Below, piece after piece: positions 39,170 through 49,388 of a stretch of 62,690 nt of DNA. Numbering within the stretch: position 1 is the first letter of the stretch; the number at the start of each line of letters is the position of its first letter. The notes under the pieces are model-generated. The model was not told the DNA's origin. It saw only the letters and a list, made by a program, of their open reading frames with translations, and made no database searches. The DNA comes from Paenibacillus sp. NAIST15-1. GTDB lineage: Bacteria > Bacillota > Bacilli > Paenibacillales > Paenibacillaceae. Location: assembly GCF_001894745.1 (NCBI RefSeq), contig NZ_BBYF01000027.1, positions 1 through 62,690 on the forward strand, in the 5' to 3' direction. The translations under genes and the position numbers were made by a program.

Positions 39170-39197
39170 GACGCTAACTCCCATTGCCCATCCACCC

Positions 39198-39428
39198 TCA
39201 TTGCAAGGGAGAGGAAAGCAAAGACAACTCGGGATGCATCTGAATCGCTTCTGTACAATATTCACATGTCATCCTCACGGTTACATCTCCATTGGAATGA
39301 ACGACAATATAATGTTGGCGCTCGTCTGGGGTAAGACGGTGGAAGCCGAGGCGTTCCTCATCAATCCCGTTCCCGTCGATGCGCCCAATCATTGTATGAC
39401 AATGTTTGCACACGTAATTCACAGACAT
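39198..39428 (-). CDS. fin: Anti-sigma-F factor Fin
   Basis: Forespore protein that shuts off sigma-F and helps the switch to sigma-G. The 76-aa protein has four zinc-ligand cysteines/histidines: CKHCHT near the N-terminus and CEYC near residue 56. The ATG at 39428 follows GGGAGG; 40 upstream codons in frame run into a repeat element and are unsupported. B. subtilis has fin (yabK) between pth and mfd. Confidence 0.92.
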   Translation of the reverse strand: MSVNYVCKHCHTMIGRIDGNGIDEERLGFHRLTPDERQHYIVVHSNGDVTVRMTCEYCTEAIQMHPELSLLSSPLQ

Positions 39429-39460
39429 GTATATGCCTCCCATTCTTGGATTATACCGTT

Positions 39461-39489
39461 CAGTATGTCCAAAAGAAAGGCACATTAGC
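39461..39489 (-). promoter_or_regulatory. Possible forespore (sigma-F/sigma-G) promoter of fin
   Basis: On the minus strand GCTAA (39485-39489), 17 bp and CATACTG (39461-39467) resemble forespore promoters with one mismatch in each element. fin is transcribed by sigma-F in B. subtilis. The match is modest. Confidence 0.4.
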
Positions 39490-39493
39490 CCAG

Positions 39494-39718
39494 TATCGGT
39501 TTTGATCACGAAGTTTCTCAGGAAGTAATTCGACGGCGAATCTTGCACTCACTCTCGAACAGCGTATGCTTCCGAAGTATGTTTCCTGCAGAAACATTTC
39601 AGCTGCTCATGTAGTCCCGCCTACACTCCGCTGCTCCTTACAAGTTTTGCGGAGCAAAACTCGCTACGAAAGCATGTGCTTCGAGTTCACGCAACCTTCT
39701 TGGTGCTGAAAACCGATA
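39494..39718. mobile_element. MITE-like element with 10-bp terminal inverted repeats
   Basis: TATCGGTTTT (39494-39503) and AAAACCGATA (39709-39718) are perfect inverted repeats bounding 225 bp; similarity continues imperfectly inwards (GATCAC against CAGCAC). The interior is packed with short palindromes: GTTTC/GAAAC, AGTTTTGC/GCAAAACT, GCTTC/GAAGT and CGAAGCA/TGCTTTCG-like arms. It encodes no protein. It looks like a non-autonomous miniature element or a structured intergenic repeat. No second copy is in the window, so mobility is inference. Confidence 0.45.
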
Positions 39719-39736
39719 TTTTTTGATCAAACCATA

Positions 39737-40297
39737 TTATCCATTGAATTTCGCCATCGTCTGCTCGAACGAATGCTTAAGCGAGAATTCGACAGCGTCG
39801 CAAGTGCGCTCGACTGTCTGCTTCAAGTCTTCCATACCCGCTTTAGGGAACGTAGACAGCACATAATCTACAATAGACCGACCAGGTTCCGGACGAGATA
39901 TCCCCATCCGAACTCGATTGAAGGATTGCGTTCCTAGATGCTGGATGAGCGATTTAATTCCGTTGTGACCACCCGCACTCCCTTGATAGCGCAAGCGAAT
40001 CTTCCCAAGCTCTGTATCCATATCATCATATAGAACGATAAAATCCTCAATATCCGCCTTATAGTAATCCATATATGCGCGAACAGCCTCTCCAGACAGA
40101 TTCATATACGTCATGGGTTTGATAAGAACAACCTTCTCTGTTCCAACGCGTCCCTCTCCGATTAACGCCTTGCATTTGCTCTCACGTACCTGAATGCCGA
40201 AGCGATCCGCAAGAGAGTCAATTGCCATAAAGCCGATATTGTGGCGGGTTGCGGCATATTCGGTTCCCGGGTTACCTAATCCTACAATCCACTTCAA
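39737..40297 (-). CDS. pth: Peptidyl-tRNA hydrolase
   Basis: Recycles tRNA from prematurely released peptidyl-tRNA. The 186-aa protein begins MKWIVGLGNPGTEYAATRHN, containing the essential Asn and His residues, followed by LIKPMTYMNLSGEAV and the catalytic-site DDMDTELGKIRLR, GSAGGHNGIKS. The start is TTG, preceded by GGAAGGATG. Confidence 0.97.
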   Translation of the reverse strand: MKWIVGLGNPGTEYAATRHNIGFMAIDSLADRFGIQVRESKCKALIGEGRVGTEKVVLIKPMTYMNLSGEAVRAYMDYYKADIEDFIVLYDDMDTELGKIRLRYQGSAGGHNGIKSLIQHLGTQSFNRVRMGISRPEPGRSIVDYVLSTFPKAGMEDLKQTVERTCDAVEFSLKHSFEQTMAKFNG

Positions 40298-40393
40298 GAG
40301 CGCTACATCCTTCCTTATTGATCATCGATATGATGATTGAACTGCTTTTGGCATGCATCCGTACCTGATTCGCAGACACATTCAAATGCCGAT

Positions 40394-40433
40394 AAGGGTT
40401 ACTTCTCCGGCGAAGACCGAAGACGTAACCCTT
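40394..40433 (-). terminator. Hairpin between prs and pth
   Basis: AAGGGTTAC pairs perfectly with GTAACCCTT on the minus strand around a GC-rich inner part. Few T residues follow, so termination may be partial. Confidence 0.5.
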
Positions 40434-40468
40434 CCGTAATGTGCAGCTCAGGTCACTCGACCCACGCT

Positions 40469-41422
40469 TTATTCAATCTCAAACAATTTACTGATAGACA
40501 ATTCTTCGTGAACACGAATAATCGCTTCACCCATTAACGGTGCAACCGACAGTACGTGTAACTTGCTAGATGGGTTTTCATGTGTAATCGGAATTGTATC
40601 CGTTACAACAACCTCTTTAAATGGCGATTTCTCCAAACGATCCATCGCAGGTCCGGACAATACTGGATGCGTGCAGCAAGCGTAGACTTCCTTCACCCCT
40701 GCTTCAACCAATGCGTTCGCACCAAGCACAATCGTACCAGCCGTGTCGATAATGTCATCGATAATGATCGCTGTCTTGCCTTTAATATCCCCGATAATAT
40801 TCATAACTTCACTAACGTTCGGCTCTGGACGACGCTTGTCGATAATGGCAAGTGGTGCATTCAGGAAGTCAGCCAATTTGCGCGCACGTACCACACCACC
40901 ATGGTCAGGAGATACGACAACAACGTTTTCGAGTTGCTTCGAGCGGAAATATTGTGCCAAAATTGGAACACCCAGCATATGATCCACAGGAATATCAAAG
41001 AATCCTTGAATTTGTGTGGCATGCAAGTCCATCGTAATGACACGATGAGCTCCTGCTGTCTCGATCAAATTCGCTACAAGCTTCGCCGTAATCGGATCAC
41101 GCGAACGCGCTTTACGATCTTGGCGAGCGTAGCCATAGTAAGGGATAACTACGTTAATGCTCTTTGCCGATGCACGCTTCAATGCGTCCACCATTACAAG
41201 CAACTCCATCAAATTGTCATTGACCGGGTCGCATGTCGATTGAACGACGTAAACGTCACAACCGCGTACACTTTCAGACAACTTAACTTGGATTTCTCCA
41301 TCACTAAAGCTCTTCGTTTCTGCATCTCCCATCGGAATTCCGATGTATTCTGCAATCTTGTTCGCCAAATTAGGATTGGAGTTGCAAGTGAAAATTTTCA
41401 ACTTGGAATCACAATACGTCAT
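40469..41422 (-). CDS. prs: Ribose-phosphate pyrophosphokinase (PRPP synthase)
   Basis: Makes PRPP from ribose 5-phosphate and ATP for nucleotide, His and Trp synthesis. The 317-aa class I enzyme shows [52 protein letters not shown], and the PRPP-binding loop [13 protein letters not shown]. Located after glmU as in B. subtilis. Confidence 0.98.
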   Translation of the reverse strand: MTYCDSKLKIFTCNSNPNLANKIAEYIGIPMGDAETKSFSDGEIQVKLSESVRGCDVYVVQSTCDPVNDNLMELLVMVDALKRASAKSINVVIPYYGYARQDRKARSRDPITAKLVANLIETAGAHRVITMDLHATQIQGFFDIPVDHMLGVPILAQYFRSKQLENVVVVSPDHGGVVRARKLADFLNAPLAIIDKRRPEPNVSEVMNIIGDIKGKTAIIIDDIIDTAGTIVLGANALVEAGVKEVYACCTHPVLSGPAMDRLEKSPFKEVVVTDTIPITHENPSSKLHVLSVAPLMGEAIIRVHEELSISKLFEIE

Positions 41423-41517
41423 GATATTAAAAACCCTCCGTGCCGGTTCTTGTTCATCGTTGTTTTATACTGTCCGTTAATGGTGCTGCTTAGTCTATCC
41501 CTACATGGTCTCAACTA

Positions 41518-41555
41518 AAAAGGCTCTCAATACCATGCTAAACGATATTGAATGA
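41518..41555 (-). terminator. Hairpin between glmU and prs
   Basis: On the minus strand TCAATATC pairs with GGTATTGA, and AGCCTTTTT follows. It is a modest terminator or attenuator. Confidence 0.5.
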
Positions 41556-41573
41556 AAAGTGCAACCTTATCGA

Positions 41574-42968
41574 TCACTTTTCTCGTTCTTTTTTTGCTTT
41601 TGCACGGGCGCGAATCTTCTCCGCATACCCTGGCTTGTTTACTTGACGCTCACGAGCGATGGCCAAGTCATTATCTGGTACAGGATGTGTAATCGTTGAT
41701 CCGGCAACGACGTAAGCGCCAGTGCCCACTTGGATAGGTGCAATCAAGTTGACATTGCTGCCAATGAACGCATCATCGCCAATTTGAGTGAGCGACTTAT
41801 TGAAGCCGTCATAGTTGACCGTAATCGCGCCACATCCAATATTTACATTCTTCCCTACTTCGGCATCACCAATATAACTGAGATGCGATACCTTCGTTTG
41901 ATCATCAAGCGACGCATTTTTAATTTCCACGAAGTCGCCGACTTTTACCTGCTTGCCAAGACGTGCGCCTGGACGCAAATAAGCGAATGGACCAACTGAG
42001 CTCTCGTCGCCTACAATCGCTTCACAGAGTACAGATTGCTTAATATGCACTTGATCGCCGATTGTAGAATCAACAATCTCGCTGTTCGGCCCAATAACGC
42101 ATTCGCCGCCAACCGTCGTGTTGCCACGCAGGCTTGTCCCTGGTTCAATGATCGTATCCGCTCCGATGACAACACCAGACTCAATATACGTATTGGCAGG
42201 ATCAATAATCGTTACACCATTCAGCATATGGCGTTTGTTGATACGCTCACGCATGAAGCGTTCCGCTTCAGACAACACCAAGCGATCATTAACGCCGATT
42301 GCCTCACTGTTATCCGGCGTACAATATGCTTGCACCGTATCTCCTTGTGCCTTCATGATGCCGATTACGTCAGTCAAATAATACTCTTGCTGGGCATTAT
42401 CATTTCTGATCTGCTCCAGCGCCGCGAACAACTTCACATTGTCGAAGCAATACGTGCCCGTATTGATCTCCTTCACGAGCTGTTCTTCGGTCGTACAATC
42501 CTTTTGTTCGACAATTTTCAAGACCGAACCGTCTTCTGCGCGAATGACGCGACCGTAACCTGTCGGATCATTCAGTTCAGCCGTCAAAATCGTCGCTGAC
42601 GCCTGAGCGCGGTTATGCAGTTCCATCAACTGAGCCAACGTTTCTGGTGTCACTAGCGGTGTATCGCCGCAAATGACAAGTGTCGTTCCTTCCTCACCAT
42701 CAAGAAGCGCCTTCGCTTGCTTAACCGCATGTCCTGTACCAAGCTGTTCCGCTTGCAAGGCGTACTCGGCACGGTTCCCCAGGAATTGCTGTACTGCTTC
42801 TGCTCCATGTCCTACAATGACGACGGTGCGCTCACAATCCACACTTTCGACAGCATCAAGAACATGCCCTACCATTGGTTTCCCGCATACGGGATGAAGC
42901 ACTTTGTACAATTTTGACTTCATGCGTTTGCCTTGTCCGGCAGCAAGCACAATGGCCATTCTTTTCAA
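41574..42968 (-). CDS. glmU: Bifunctional UDP-GlcNAc pyrophosphorylase / GlcN-1-P acetyltransferase
   Basis: Makes UDP-GlcNAc for peptidoglycan and teichoic acids. The N-terminal uridyltransferase (1-230) begins IVLAAGQGKRMKSKLYKVLH. The C-terminal left-handed beta-helix acetyltransferase (250-464) contains FAYLRPGARLGKQVKVGDF and many hexapeptide repeats. The start at 42968 is TTG, with AGGAGG eight bases upstream; the ATG three codons later is too far from that site. Confidence 0.97.
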   Translation of the reverse strand: MKRMAIVLAAGQGKRMKSKLYKVLHPVCGKPMVGHVLDAVESVDCERTVVIVGHGAEAVQQFLGNRAEYALQAEQLGTGHAVKQAKALLDGEEGTTLVICGDTPLVTPETLAQLMELHNRAQASATILTAELNDPTGYGRVIRAEDGSVLKIVEQKDCTTEEQLVKEINTGTYCFDNVKLFAALEQIRNDNAQQEYYLTDVIGIMKAQGDTVQAYCTPDNSEAIGVNDRLVLSEAERFMRERINKRHMLNGVTIIDPANTYIESGVVIGADTIIEPGTSLRGNTTVGGECVIGPNSEIVDSTIGDQVHIKQSVLCEAIVGDESSVGPFAYLRPGARLGKQVKVGDFVEIKNASLDDQTKVSHLSYIGDAEVGKNVNIGCGAITVNYDGFNKSLTQIGDDAFIGSNVNLIAPIQVGTGAYVVAGSTITHPVPDNDLAIARERQVNKPGYAEKIRARAKAKKEREK

Positions 42969-43021
42969 AGCGTCCGACCTCCTGCTCTACCTTTACTCCA
43001 TAGAAGAATATATCTCATTAT

Positions 43022-43064
43022 GGAGAAAAAGAAAAGAGAGCCCCTATGATTGGCTCTCTTTCTT
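43022..43064 (-). terminator. spoVG terminator
   Basis: GAAAGAGAGCC pairs with GGCTCTCTTTTC on the minus strand, followed by TTTTTC. It lies between spoVG and glmU. Confidence 0.88.
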
Positions 43065-43091
43065 TGCAACCCCAATTATAAAATCATAAAA

Positions 43092-43376
43092 CTACGCGCC
43101 CTCTTCGATAACTTCCTCTTCCGTAGCAGCGCGTTCGTATTCAGCCAATACAGCAGCTTGAATCTTCTCGCGAGTCGCCGAAGAAATCGGATGAGCAATA
43201 TCGCGGAATTCGCCATCTGGAGTCCGCTTGCTCGGCATCGCTACAAACATGCCATTGTTGCCGTCGATTACACGAATGTCATGAACGACAAACTCGTTAT
43301 CGATCGTAATCGATGCGATTGCCTTCATTCTCCCCTCTGTGTTGACGCGGCGGAGTCTTACATCAGTAATTTGCAC
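43092..43376 (-). CDS. spoVG: Septation/sporulation regulator SpoVG
   Basis: Small RNA- and DNA-binding regulator affecting septation, sporulation and secreted enzymes. The 94-aa protein carries the family core ([51 protein letters not shown]). The start is GTG, with AAAGGTGGTG upstream. A sigma-H promoter with an AT-rich upstream block precedes it. Confidence 0.97.
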   Translation of the reverse strand: MQITDVRLRRVNTEGRMKAIASITIDNEFVVHDIRVIDGNNGMFVAMPSKRTPDGEFRDIAHPISSATREKIQAAVLAEYERAATEEEVIEEGA

Positions 43377-43413
43377 GTGTGTTCACCACCTTTTTCCATC
43401 GAGACTTGGTGTA

Positions 43414-43442
43414 TAATTCCACACGCGCATGAAAAATCCTTC
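43414..43442 (-). promoter_or_regulatory. spoVG sigma-H promoter
   Basis: On the minus strand GAAGGATTT (43434-43442), 11 bp and GTGGAATTA (43414-43422) fit the sigma-H consensus RNAGGAWWW-N11/13-RNNGAATWW without mismatch. An AT block (43453-43478) lies upstream, as at B. subtilis spoVG where AbrB binds. Confidence 0.88.
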
Positions 43443-43513
43443 TTAAATTTGCCAATAATTTAACTTTTTTTAAAAATTTATGCCTGTCTTTAACGGATTC
43501 GACAAGCTTCGAT

Positions 43514-43897
43514 TTATATCGCTGCGATCAGTTCAATTTCGACAAGTACGTCCTTCGGGAGTCTCGCTACCTCTACACAGGAGCGTGCAGGCTTGTGATT
43601 ACCGAAGTACGATTCATAGATAGCATTGATTTGAGCAAATTGATTCATGTCCTTGATAAAAACAGTAGCCTTAATTACCTTATCGAAAGAAGTACCTGCT
43701 TCTGCAAGCACAGCCCTCAAGTTGGAGAACACTTGGTGTGTCTGCTCCTCAATTCCGCCTTCCACGAGCACACCTTGTGCAGTCAACGGAATTTGACCCG
43801 AAGTGAACAAGAGGTTGCCCAGCTTCATTGCTTGTGAGTATGGGCCAATGGCCGCAGGCGCTTGATTCGTTGCAATTGCTTCTAATTCATGAGACAT
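43514..43897 (-). CDS. ridA: Enamine/imine deaminase RidA (YabJ)
   Basis: Removes reactive enamines formed by PLP enzymes. The 127-aa protein has the family signature at its C-terminus ([20 protein letters not shown]) with the conserved Arg, plus [20 protein letters not shown] at the start. I chose the ATG at 43897 (GGGAGGG upstream). It lies between purR and spoVG, the classical purR-yabJ-spoVG order. Confidence 0.96.
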   Translation of the reverse strand: MSHELEAIATNQAPAAIGPYSQAMKLGNLLFTSGQIPLTAQGVLVEGGIEEQTHQVFSNLRAVLAEAGTSFDKVIKATVFIKDMNQFAQINAIYESYFGNHKPARSCVEVARLPKDVLVEIELIAAI

Positions 43898-43934
43898 TTG
43901 AATACCCTCCCGAATCAATGTTGTTCTCTATCGC

Positions 43935-44765
43935 TTATTCCTTATCGAAGTAGTTCCCCGGCTTCACCATAATATGACGAGTCCGCGCATCTACAGTCCC
44001 AACGCGAATGAGAGACACATAATCTGTCAACAGCCGTTCTTCGTTCGATACATCCTCCGATTCTACCAATACACCAACACCCGCTACTGTGGCATCGAAT
44101 TCCTTCAGCAGATCCATCATGCCGTGAATCGTTCCACCAGCACGCATGAAGTCGTCCACGATTAATACACGTGAGCGCTCCTTCAAGGCACGCCGTGCGA
44201 GTGTCATCGTATGGATGCTCTTCTGCGATCCTGATACATAGTTAATGCTAACGGCCGATCCCTCTGTCACAACATGGTCGCGACGTACTAGCACCACTGG
44301 CAGGTTCAGATGAGCAGCAGTCGCATAGGCAATTGGAATCCCCTTCGTCTCTACCGTCATCACGACGTCAATATTGCAGCCTGCAAAGGCAGATGCGAAC
44401 ATTCGACCTACATCGTTCATCAAGGCTGGTTGGCCTAAAATATCAGTAATATAGAAATATCCCCCAGGAAGCACCCGGTCTGGATGCCCCATTGATGCGC
44501 ATAAAGACTCAATGACAGGAAGTGCGATATCAGGCGTGCATTTCGGAATAAACTTCACTCCGCCTGCAGCACCAGCCAGCGTCAGTAAATCTCCCGTCCC
44601 TTCGCTCTCGAACACCTCTTTAATAATAGCCAAATCCTCGCTAATGGAAGACTTGGCTGCACCGTAACGTTCTGCAAATGTCGTGAGCGGTATGAGCGTA
44701 TGCGGCTTAGACATCAGATATTGGGTCATCTCAACCAGACGGGCGCTTCGCTTCAATTTTTTCAT
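43935..44765 (-). CDS. purR: Purine operon repressor PurR
   Basis: PRPP-responsive repressor of purine genes. An N-terminal winged helix (about 1-75) precedes a phosphoribosyltransferase-like domain with the PRPP loop RVLIVDDFMRAGGTIHGMMD (about 200). The ATG at 44765 follows CGAGGAG and gives 276 aa, close to the B. subtilis protein. A PurBox-like sequence lies just upstream. Confidence 0.96.
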   Translation of the reverse strand: MKKLKRSARLVEMTQYLMSKPHTLIPLTTFAERYGAAKSSISEDLAIIKEVFESEGTGDLLTLAGAAGGVKFIPKCTPDIALPVIESLCASMGHPDRVLPGGYFYITDILGQPALMNDVGRMFASAFAGCNIDVVMTVETKGIPIAYATAAHLNLPVVLVRRDHVVTEGSAVSINYVSGSQKSIHTMTLARRALKERSRVLIVDDFMRAGGTIHGMMDLLKEFDATVAGVGVLVESEDVSNEERLLTDYVSLIRVGTVDARTRHIMVKPGNYFDKE

Positions 44766-44780
44766 GATTACTCCTCGCTC

Positions 44781-44793
44781 AAAACCGAATATT
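44781..44793. promoter_or_regulatory. PurBox-like sequence upstream of purR
   Basis: AAAACCGAATATT matches the PurBox AWWWCCGAACWWT with one mismatch. It lies 16 bp upstream of the purR start and touches a possible -10 TATAAT (44791-44796, minus strand). Autoregulation is plausible. A second inverted PurBox, usual for strong sites, was not seen. Confidence 0.45.
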
Positions 44794-44914
44794 ATATTGT
44801 AGATATTACATGAATGTACGCTAGTTAGCAAGATGATGGCCGCTTGTCAAGTCAAACAATCCTTGAATTGTAACCATATCGCCTTCTTGATACACGTTAA
44901 TCTATTTAAGCCTG

Positions 44915-45769
44915 TTATCCCAACAAGCGTACCGCGTACACTTCCTTGCAAAAACCGCGCAGTCCATTATAGATCCTTGCGATCTTAGATTCTTTAGACA
45001 CGAGGCCGAATACCGTCGGACCGCTGCCCGACATCAGCACTCCTTCAGCCCCGAGCCGAAGCATAGCATCCTTCAACTGCTGCACCTCCGGATGGAGCGG
45101 CAGCGTGACATCCTCCAGCACATTGCCAAGCGATTCACACACCCCTTGGAAGCTTTGGATCTGTATCGCTCTGCGCATTTGATCCAGCGATGGATGCTCC
45201 GTAATCTGACTCGCCCTAAGGCGCCCATAGACATCAGCCGTCGATACATTAATCGGCGGCTTGGCAAGCACAACCCAGCATTGAGGTGGCTGCTCAATCA
45301 TCTCAAGTGCCTCTCCGCGGCCGCGAGCTATTGCAGTCCCTCCCGTCACGCAGAACGGGACGTCTGACCCAAGTTCCGCACCAAGCACCTGCAGCTCCTC
45401 ATCAGGAATCCCTAACTTCCATAATCGATTCAAGCCTCGCAGTGTAGCAGCAGCATCGCTGCTTCCACCGGCTAGTCCGGCAGCTACTGGTATTTTTTTA
45501 TCTAAATGAATATATACGCCTTGCTTCACTTCATAACGTTCTTTAATTAGTTTTGCCGCTTGGAACGCCAAGTTCTTCTCATCTAACGGTATGTAACCTG
45601 CTTGGCTGGAGATGATAATCGTATCTCGAGGAAGTTCCTCCATCTCGAGACGGTCCGCTAAGTCTACCATCGTCATGACCATTTCGACGTCATGATACCC
45701 ATCCTCGCGCTTACGCAGCACATCCAACAGCAAATTTATTTTGGCAGGCGCCTTCTCGTACACTTTCAC
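44915..45769 (-). CDS. ispE: 4-diphosphocytidyl-2-C-methyl-D-erythritol kinase
   Basis: GHMP kinase of the MEP isoprenoid pathway. The 284-aa protein shows [20 protein letters not shown] at the start, the ATP-binding glycine-rich loop [20 protein letters not shown] (about 95) and GSGPTVFGL near the C-terminus. The start is GTG. Located beside purR as in B. subtilis. Confidence 0.97.
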   Translation of the reverse strand: MKVYEKAPAKINLLLDVLRKREDGYHDVEMVMTMVDLADRLEMEELPRDTIIISSQAGYIPLDEKNLAFQAAKLIKERYEVKQGVYIHLDKKIPVAAGLAGGSSDAAATLRGLNRLWKLGIPDEELQVLGAELGSDVPFCVTGGTAIARGRGEALEMIEQPPQCWVVLAKPPINVSTADVYGRLRASQITEHPSLDQMRRAIQIQSFQGVCESLGNVLEDVTLPLHPEVQQLKDAMLRLGAEGVLMSGSGPTVFGLVSKESKIARIYNGLRGFCKEVYAVRLLG

Positions 45770-45874
45770 TCGCGTTCACCCTTCTTTATCCTACGGATCG
45801 CTTACGTTATTATAACAGACTCTATGGTGCAAGTCATATGTGTACGTATACAGGCAATGAACATGATTTCGTAA

Positions 45875-45914
45875 TAAAAAAAGCGAACAGAGCGGAATAG
45901 ATCCGATGCTCGCT
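45875..45914 (-). terminator. Terminator after the small spore protein gene
   Basis: On the minus strand AGCGA and TCGCT enclose an inner CGG/CCG pair, followed by seven T residues. Confidence 0.7.
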
Positions 45915-45935
45915 GGATAGGAGGTTCTTGACTCG

Positions 45936-46112
45936 TTATTTTTTCGAGGCTGCCTCTTCGGCAAGTTGAATGGCCCGCTTGACCATATCGCCAGCATCCT
46001 TCGCACGGATAGCACCCCATCCGTATTTGGACACCGTATCGTAGAAGCCAAGATCTTTAGCCAATTCCACCTTCAGCTCTTCAGACATGAAGCTGCGCTT
46101 TCTTCGGCTCAT
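45936..46112 (-). CDS. sspF: Small acid-soluble spore protein, SspF type
   Basis: A 58-aa protein of the minor alpha/beta-type SASP family, probably DNA-binding in the spore. It begins [20 protein letters not shown] and has [18 protein letters not shown], typical of SspF. The ATG at 46112 follows GTGGGAGG; 16 upstream codons in frame are unsupported. B. subtilis has sspF between ispE and veg. I could not find a clear sigma-G promoter. Confidence 0.92.
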   Translation of the reverse strand: MSRRKRSFMSEELKVELAKDLGFYDTVSKYGWGAIRAKDAGDMVKRAIQLAEEAASKK

Positions 46113-46292
46113 CACTGCACCTCCCACGCTTACCTTAATGTTCATATCATCAGCAAGCACGACATAATCATCGGCCTACCGTTAATGTGAGTAGAAGCCG
46201 TCTCCATTATACGTACACTCCAGTTCCGATTTATGGGGGAATATCCGGGTGAACCATGACCGTAAGTGCTATGTTATTCCTTCAAAACAAAC

Positions 46293-46316
46293 AAAAGGCA
46301 GCCCTCACAGGCTGCC
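46293..46316 (-). terminator. veg terminator
   Basis: GGCAGCC pairs with GGCTGCC on the minus strand, followed by TTTTGTTTG, about 10 bp after the veg stop. Confidence 0.9.
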
Positions 46317-46326
46317 GTCATGTCGC

Positions 46327-46602
46327 TTAACCGCGAACATATTCAATCTTCAACTCGCCGTTATCGGCGCATACGGTCACTTGGACCGATTCTGTTAATA
46401 TATCTGCATAGCTATAGGATACCCGCTTAAACGCGTTCTGATCCTGGTCCAACTTAACAATAAATACAGAAGGGTAGGTTTCTTCCAACACGCCCGTACG
46501 CTCAATCGTTTTCCGACGACCGCCATTGGCGCGGAGCAGAATCTTCTGACCGACATGTGCTTCAAGACAACGACGAATTTCAAACAGCGCGTTTTTCGCC
46601 AT
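46327..46602 (-). CDS. veg: Veg protein
   Basis: A conserved 91-aa protein; in B. subtilis Veg stimulates biofilm matrix genes by interfering with the repressor SinR, and its promoter is among the strongest. The sequence has [20 protein letters not shown] and [18 protein letters not shown]. The ATG at 46602 has AGGTGG upstream; four codons further upstream are not needed. Tandem consensus promoters precede it. Confidence 0.95.
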   Translation of the reverse strand: MAKNALFEIRRCLEAHVGQKILLRANGGRRKTIERTGVLEETYPSVFIVKLDQDQNAFKRVSYSYADILTESVQVTVCADNGELKIEYVRG

Positions 46603-46628
46603 TACAGCTACCACCTCTTTCCTTGTCC

Positions 46629-46698
46629 ATTATAACCAATTCAGGAGGTGTTGTCAAATAAACGAATAATTATAACAATAACACCGTTTTCGTGTCAA
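46629..46698 (-). promoter_or_regulatory. Tandem strong sigma-A promoters of veg
   Basis: Two perfect pairs on the minus strand: TTGACA (46652-46657) with TATAAT (46629-46634) at 17 bp, and further upstream TTGACA (46693-46698) with TATAAT (46669-46674) at 18 bp. The proximal one is a full-consensus promoter. Confidence 0.92.
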
Positions 46699-46760
46699 TG
46701 TGTTTTTTTGTCCAAATTTATTAAAATGGTTCTTTTTTCTGTATTTTATACATAGGCCGC

Positions 46761-47666
46761 TTATATTACGGTTGGTGTAACGTTCAATGTCGATAAATCC
46801 TTCAACTTCGGCATGCCCACGCGATAACTTCCCTTTGTCTCAATGCCTCCCACCCCGTCAATGCCACTGACCATATGAGGCGCAATATCCCCAATCTGTA
46901 CGGTATCACGAATTGAGGTATATGAGGCCTTAACCGCTACGTAAGCTGGATCAAGGGCATGAATCATAATTCGGCCCGGTGAACTTGCAAAGTTGGCTCC
47001 TGCTTGCAGAAGCGCCTCGAAGTGAGATTGGCATGCCCCGGCAATTATAGTCAATAAATCAAGATGGCGCTCATACTGCCTTGCCGTCTGTACTGCATTA
47101 ACGAAGTTCTGGGAGTTCTTATAATTCTGCAAATTTAACAGATCACGGTACCTGCCGTTCTTCAATACACCATCATGTCCCGTAATGACGATTATATTCG
47201 GCTTCACTCGCGGCAGCAGCCGATACAACGTATCTGCCATATTGCGTTCATTCACATAATGGCCTTCTGCCGGCACGTTGAGCTGATTATATATCGCCAT
47301 GCTTTTCTGTAAATACCCGGGATCCCCATCCAGATGGAGTACCGTTCCCGGCATATCAAAGGTTGAAATGGAATTCGGCGTCTCTGCAAATGGAAGCTCC
47401 GTCCGCCTGCGCTCTTGCAGCTGCCTACGCTGCTGTTCAAGCACCTCGACAGACTCCAACATCTTGATATGAGCCTGTTCCGTGCGGCGCGCAATCGTTG
47501 CCTTCGGTACACTAACTAAATCTTCAACATGGGAATCCGCCAGTAAGCGGTAATCCGTCCCCTTAATAACCGCAATCTGTCGGAAGATCTCCTCCACACG
47601 GAATGTAATATCGCCACCGTACGACTTGCGTACGACCAAATCTCCTTGCTTCACTGGCTCGTTCAT
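46761..47666 (-). CDS. yabG: Sporulation-specific protease YabG
   Basis: Mother-cell protease that processes spore coat proteins in B. subtilis. The 301-aa protein starts with an SH3-like segment (QGDLVVRKSYGGDITFRVEE) and contains VLHLDGDPGYLQKSM, IIVITGHDGVLKNGRYRD, and ACQSHFEALLQAGANFASSP with conserved Cys/His. The ATG at 47666 follows AGGTGAT; a GTG four codons upstream lies inside that site. Confidence 0.94.
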   Translation of the reverse strand: MNEPVKQGDLVVRKSYGGDITFRVEEIFRQIAVIKGTDYRLLADSHVEDLVSVPKATIARRTEQAHIKMLESVEVLEQQRRQLQERRRTELPFAETPNSISTFDMPGTVLHLDGDPGYLQKSMAIYNQLNVPAEGHYVNERNMADTLYRLLPRVKPNIIVITGHDGVLKNGRYRDLLNLQNYKNSQNFVNAVQTARQYERHLDLLTIIAGACQSHFEALLQAGANFASSPGRIMIHALDPAYVAVKASYTSIRDTVQIGDIAPHMVSGIDGVGGIETKGSYRVGMPKLKDLSTLNVTPTVI

Positions 47667-47738
47667 AGGATCAATCACCTCTCCGACTATCCTATGGGCA
47701 AACGCGTAAATTGGTGATGCCTAAGCCTTAAAAATATG

Positions 47739-49222
<1,484 letters not shown>

Positions 49223-49301
49223 TATGCTTGCTCCTCTCACCACAAGGCTGCTTCCTAATTCCGCATCCTTCTCTTGCTCTCCATTCATAAATAAACAACA
49301 A

Positions 49302-49325
49302 AAGAAGAGGGTGTCCCCTCTTCTT
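49302..49325 (-). terminator. yabE terminator
   Basis: A perfect 10-bp stem AAGAAGAGGG/CCCTCTTCTT with a four-base loop, followed by TTGTTGTTT on the minus strand. The T run is interrupted, so some read-through into rnmV is likely. Confidence 0.75.
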
Positions 49326-49388
49326 AGCATGACATAAATCATTATTCATTACTATATCCTAATTACACATGGCTGCATACCTTGTGCG

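Noticed and set aside
40580..41518. 312-codon plus-strand frame opposite prs
   Set aside because: Antisense to a highly conserved gene; the product has no recognisable motif and an unnatural composition.
44824..44902. Short minus-strand frame between ispE and purR reading VYQEGDMVTIQGLFDLTSG
   Set aside because: Protein-like composition, but only about 24 codons, a GTG start with no Shine-Dalgarno sequence, and no known counterpart.
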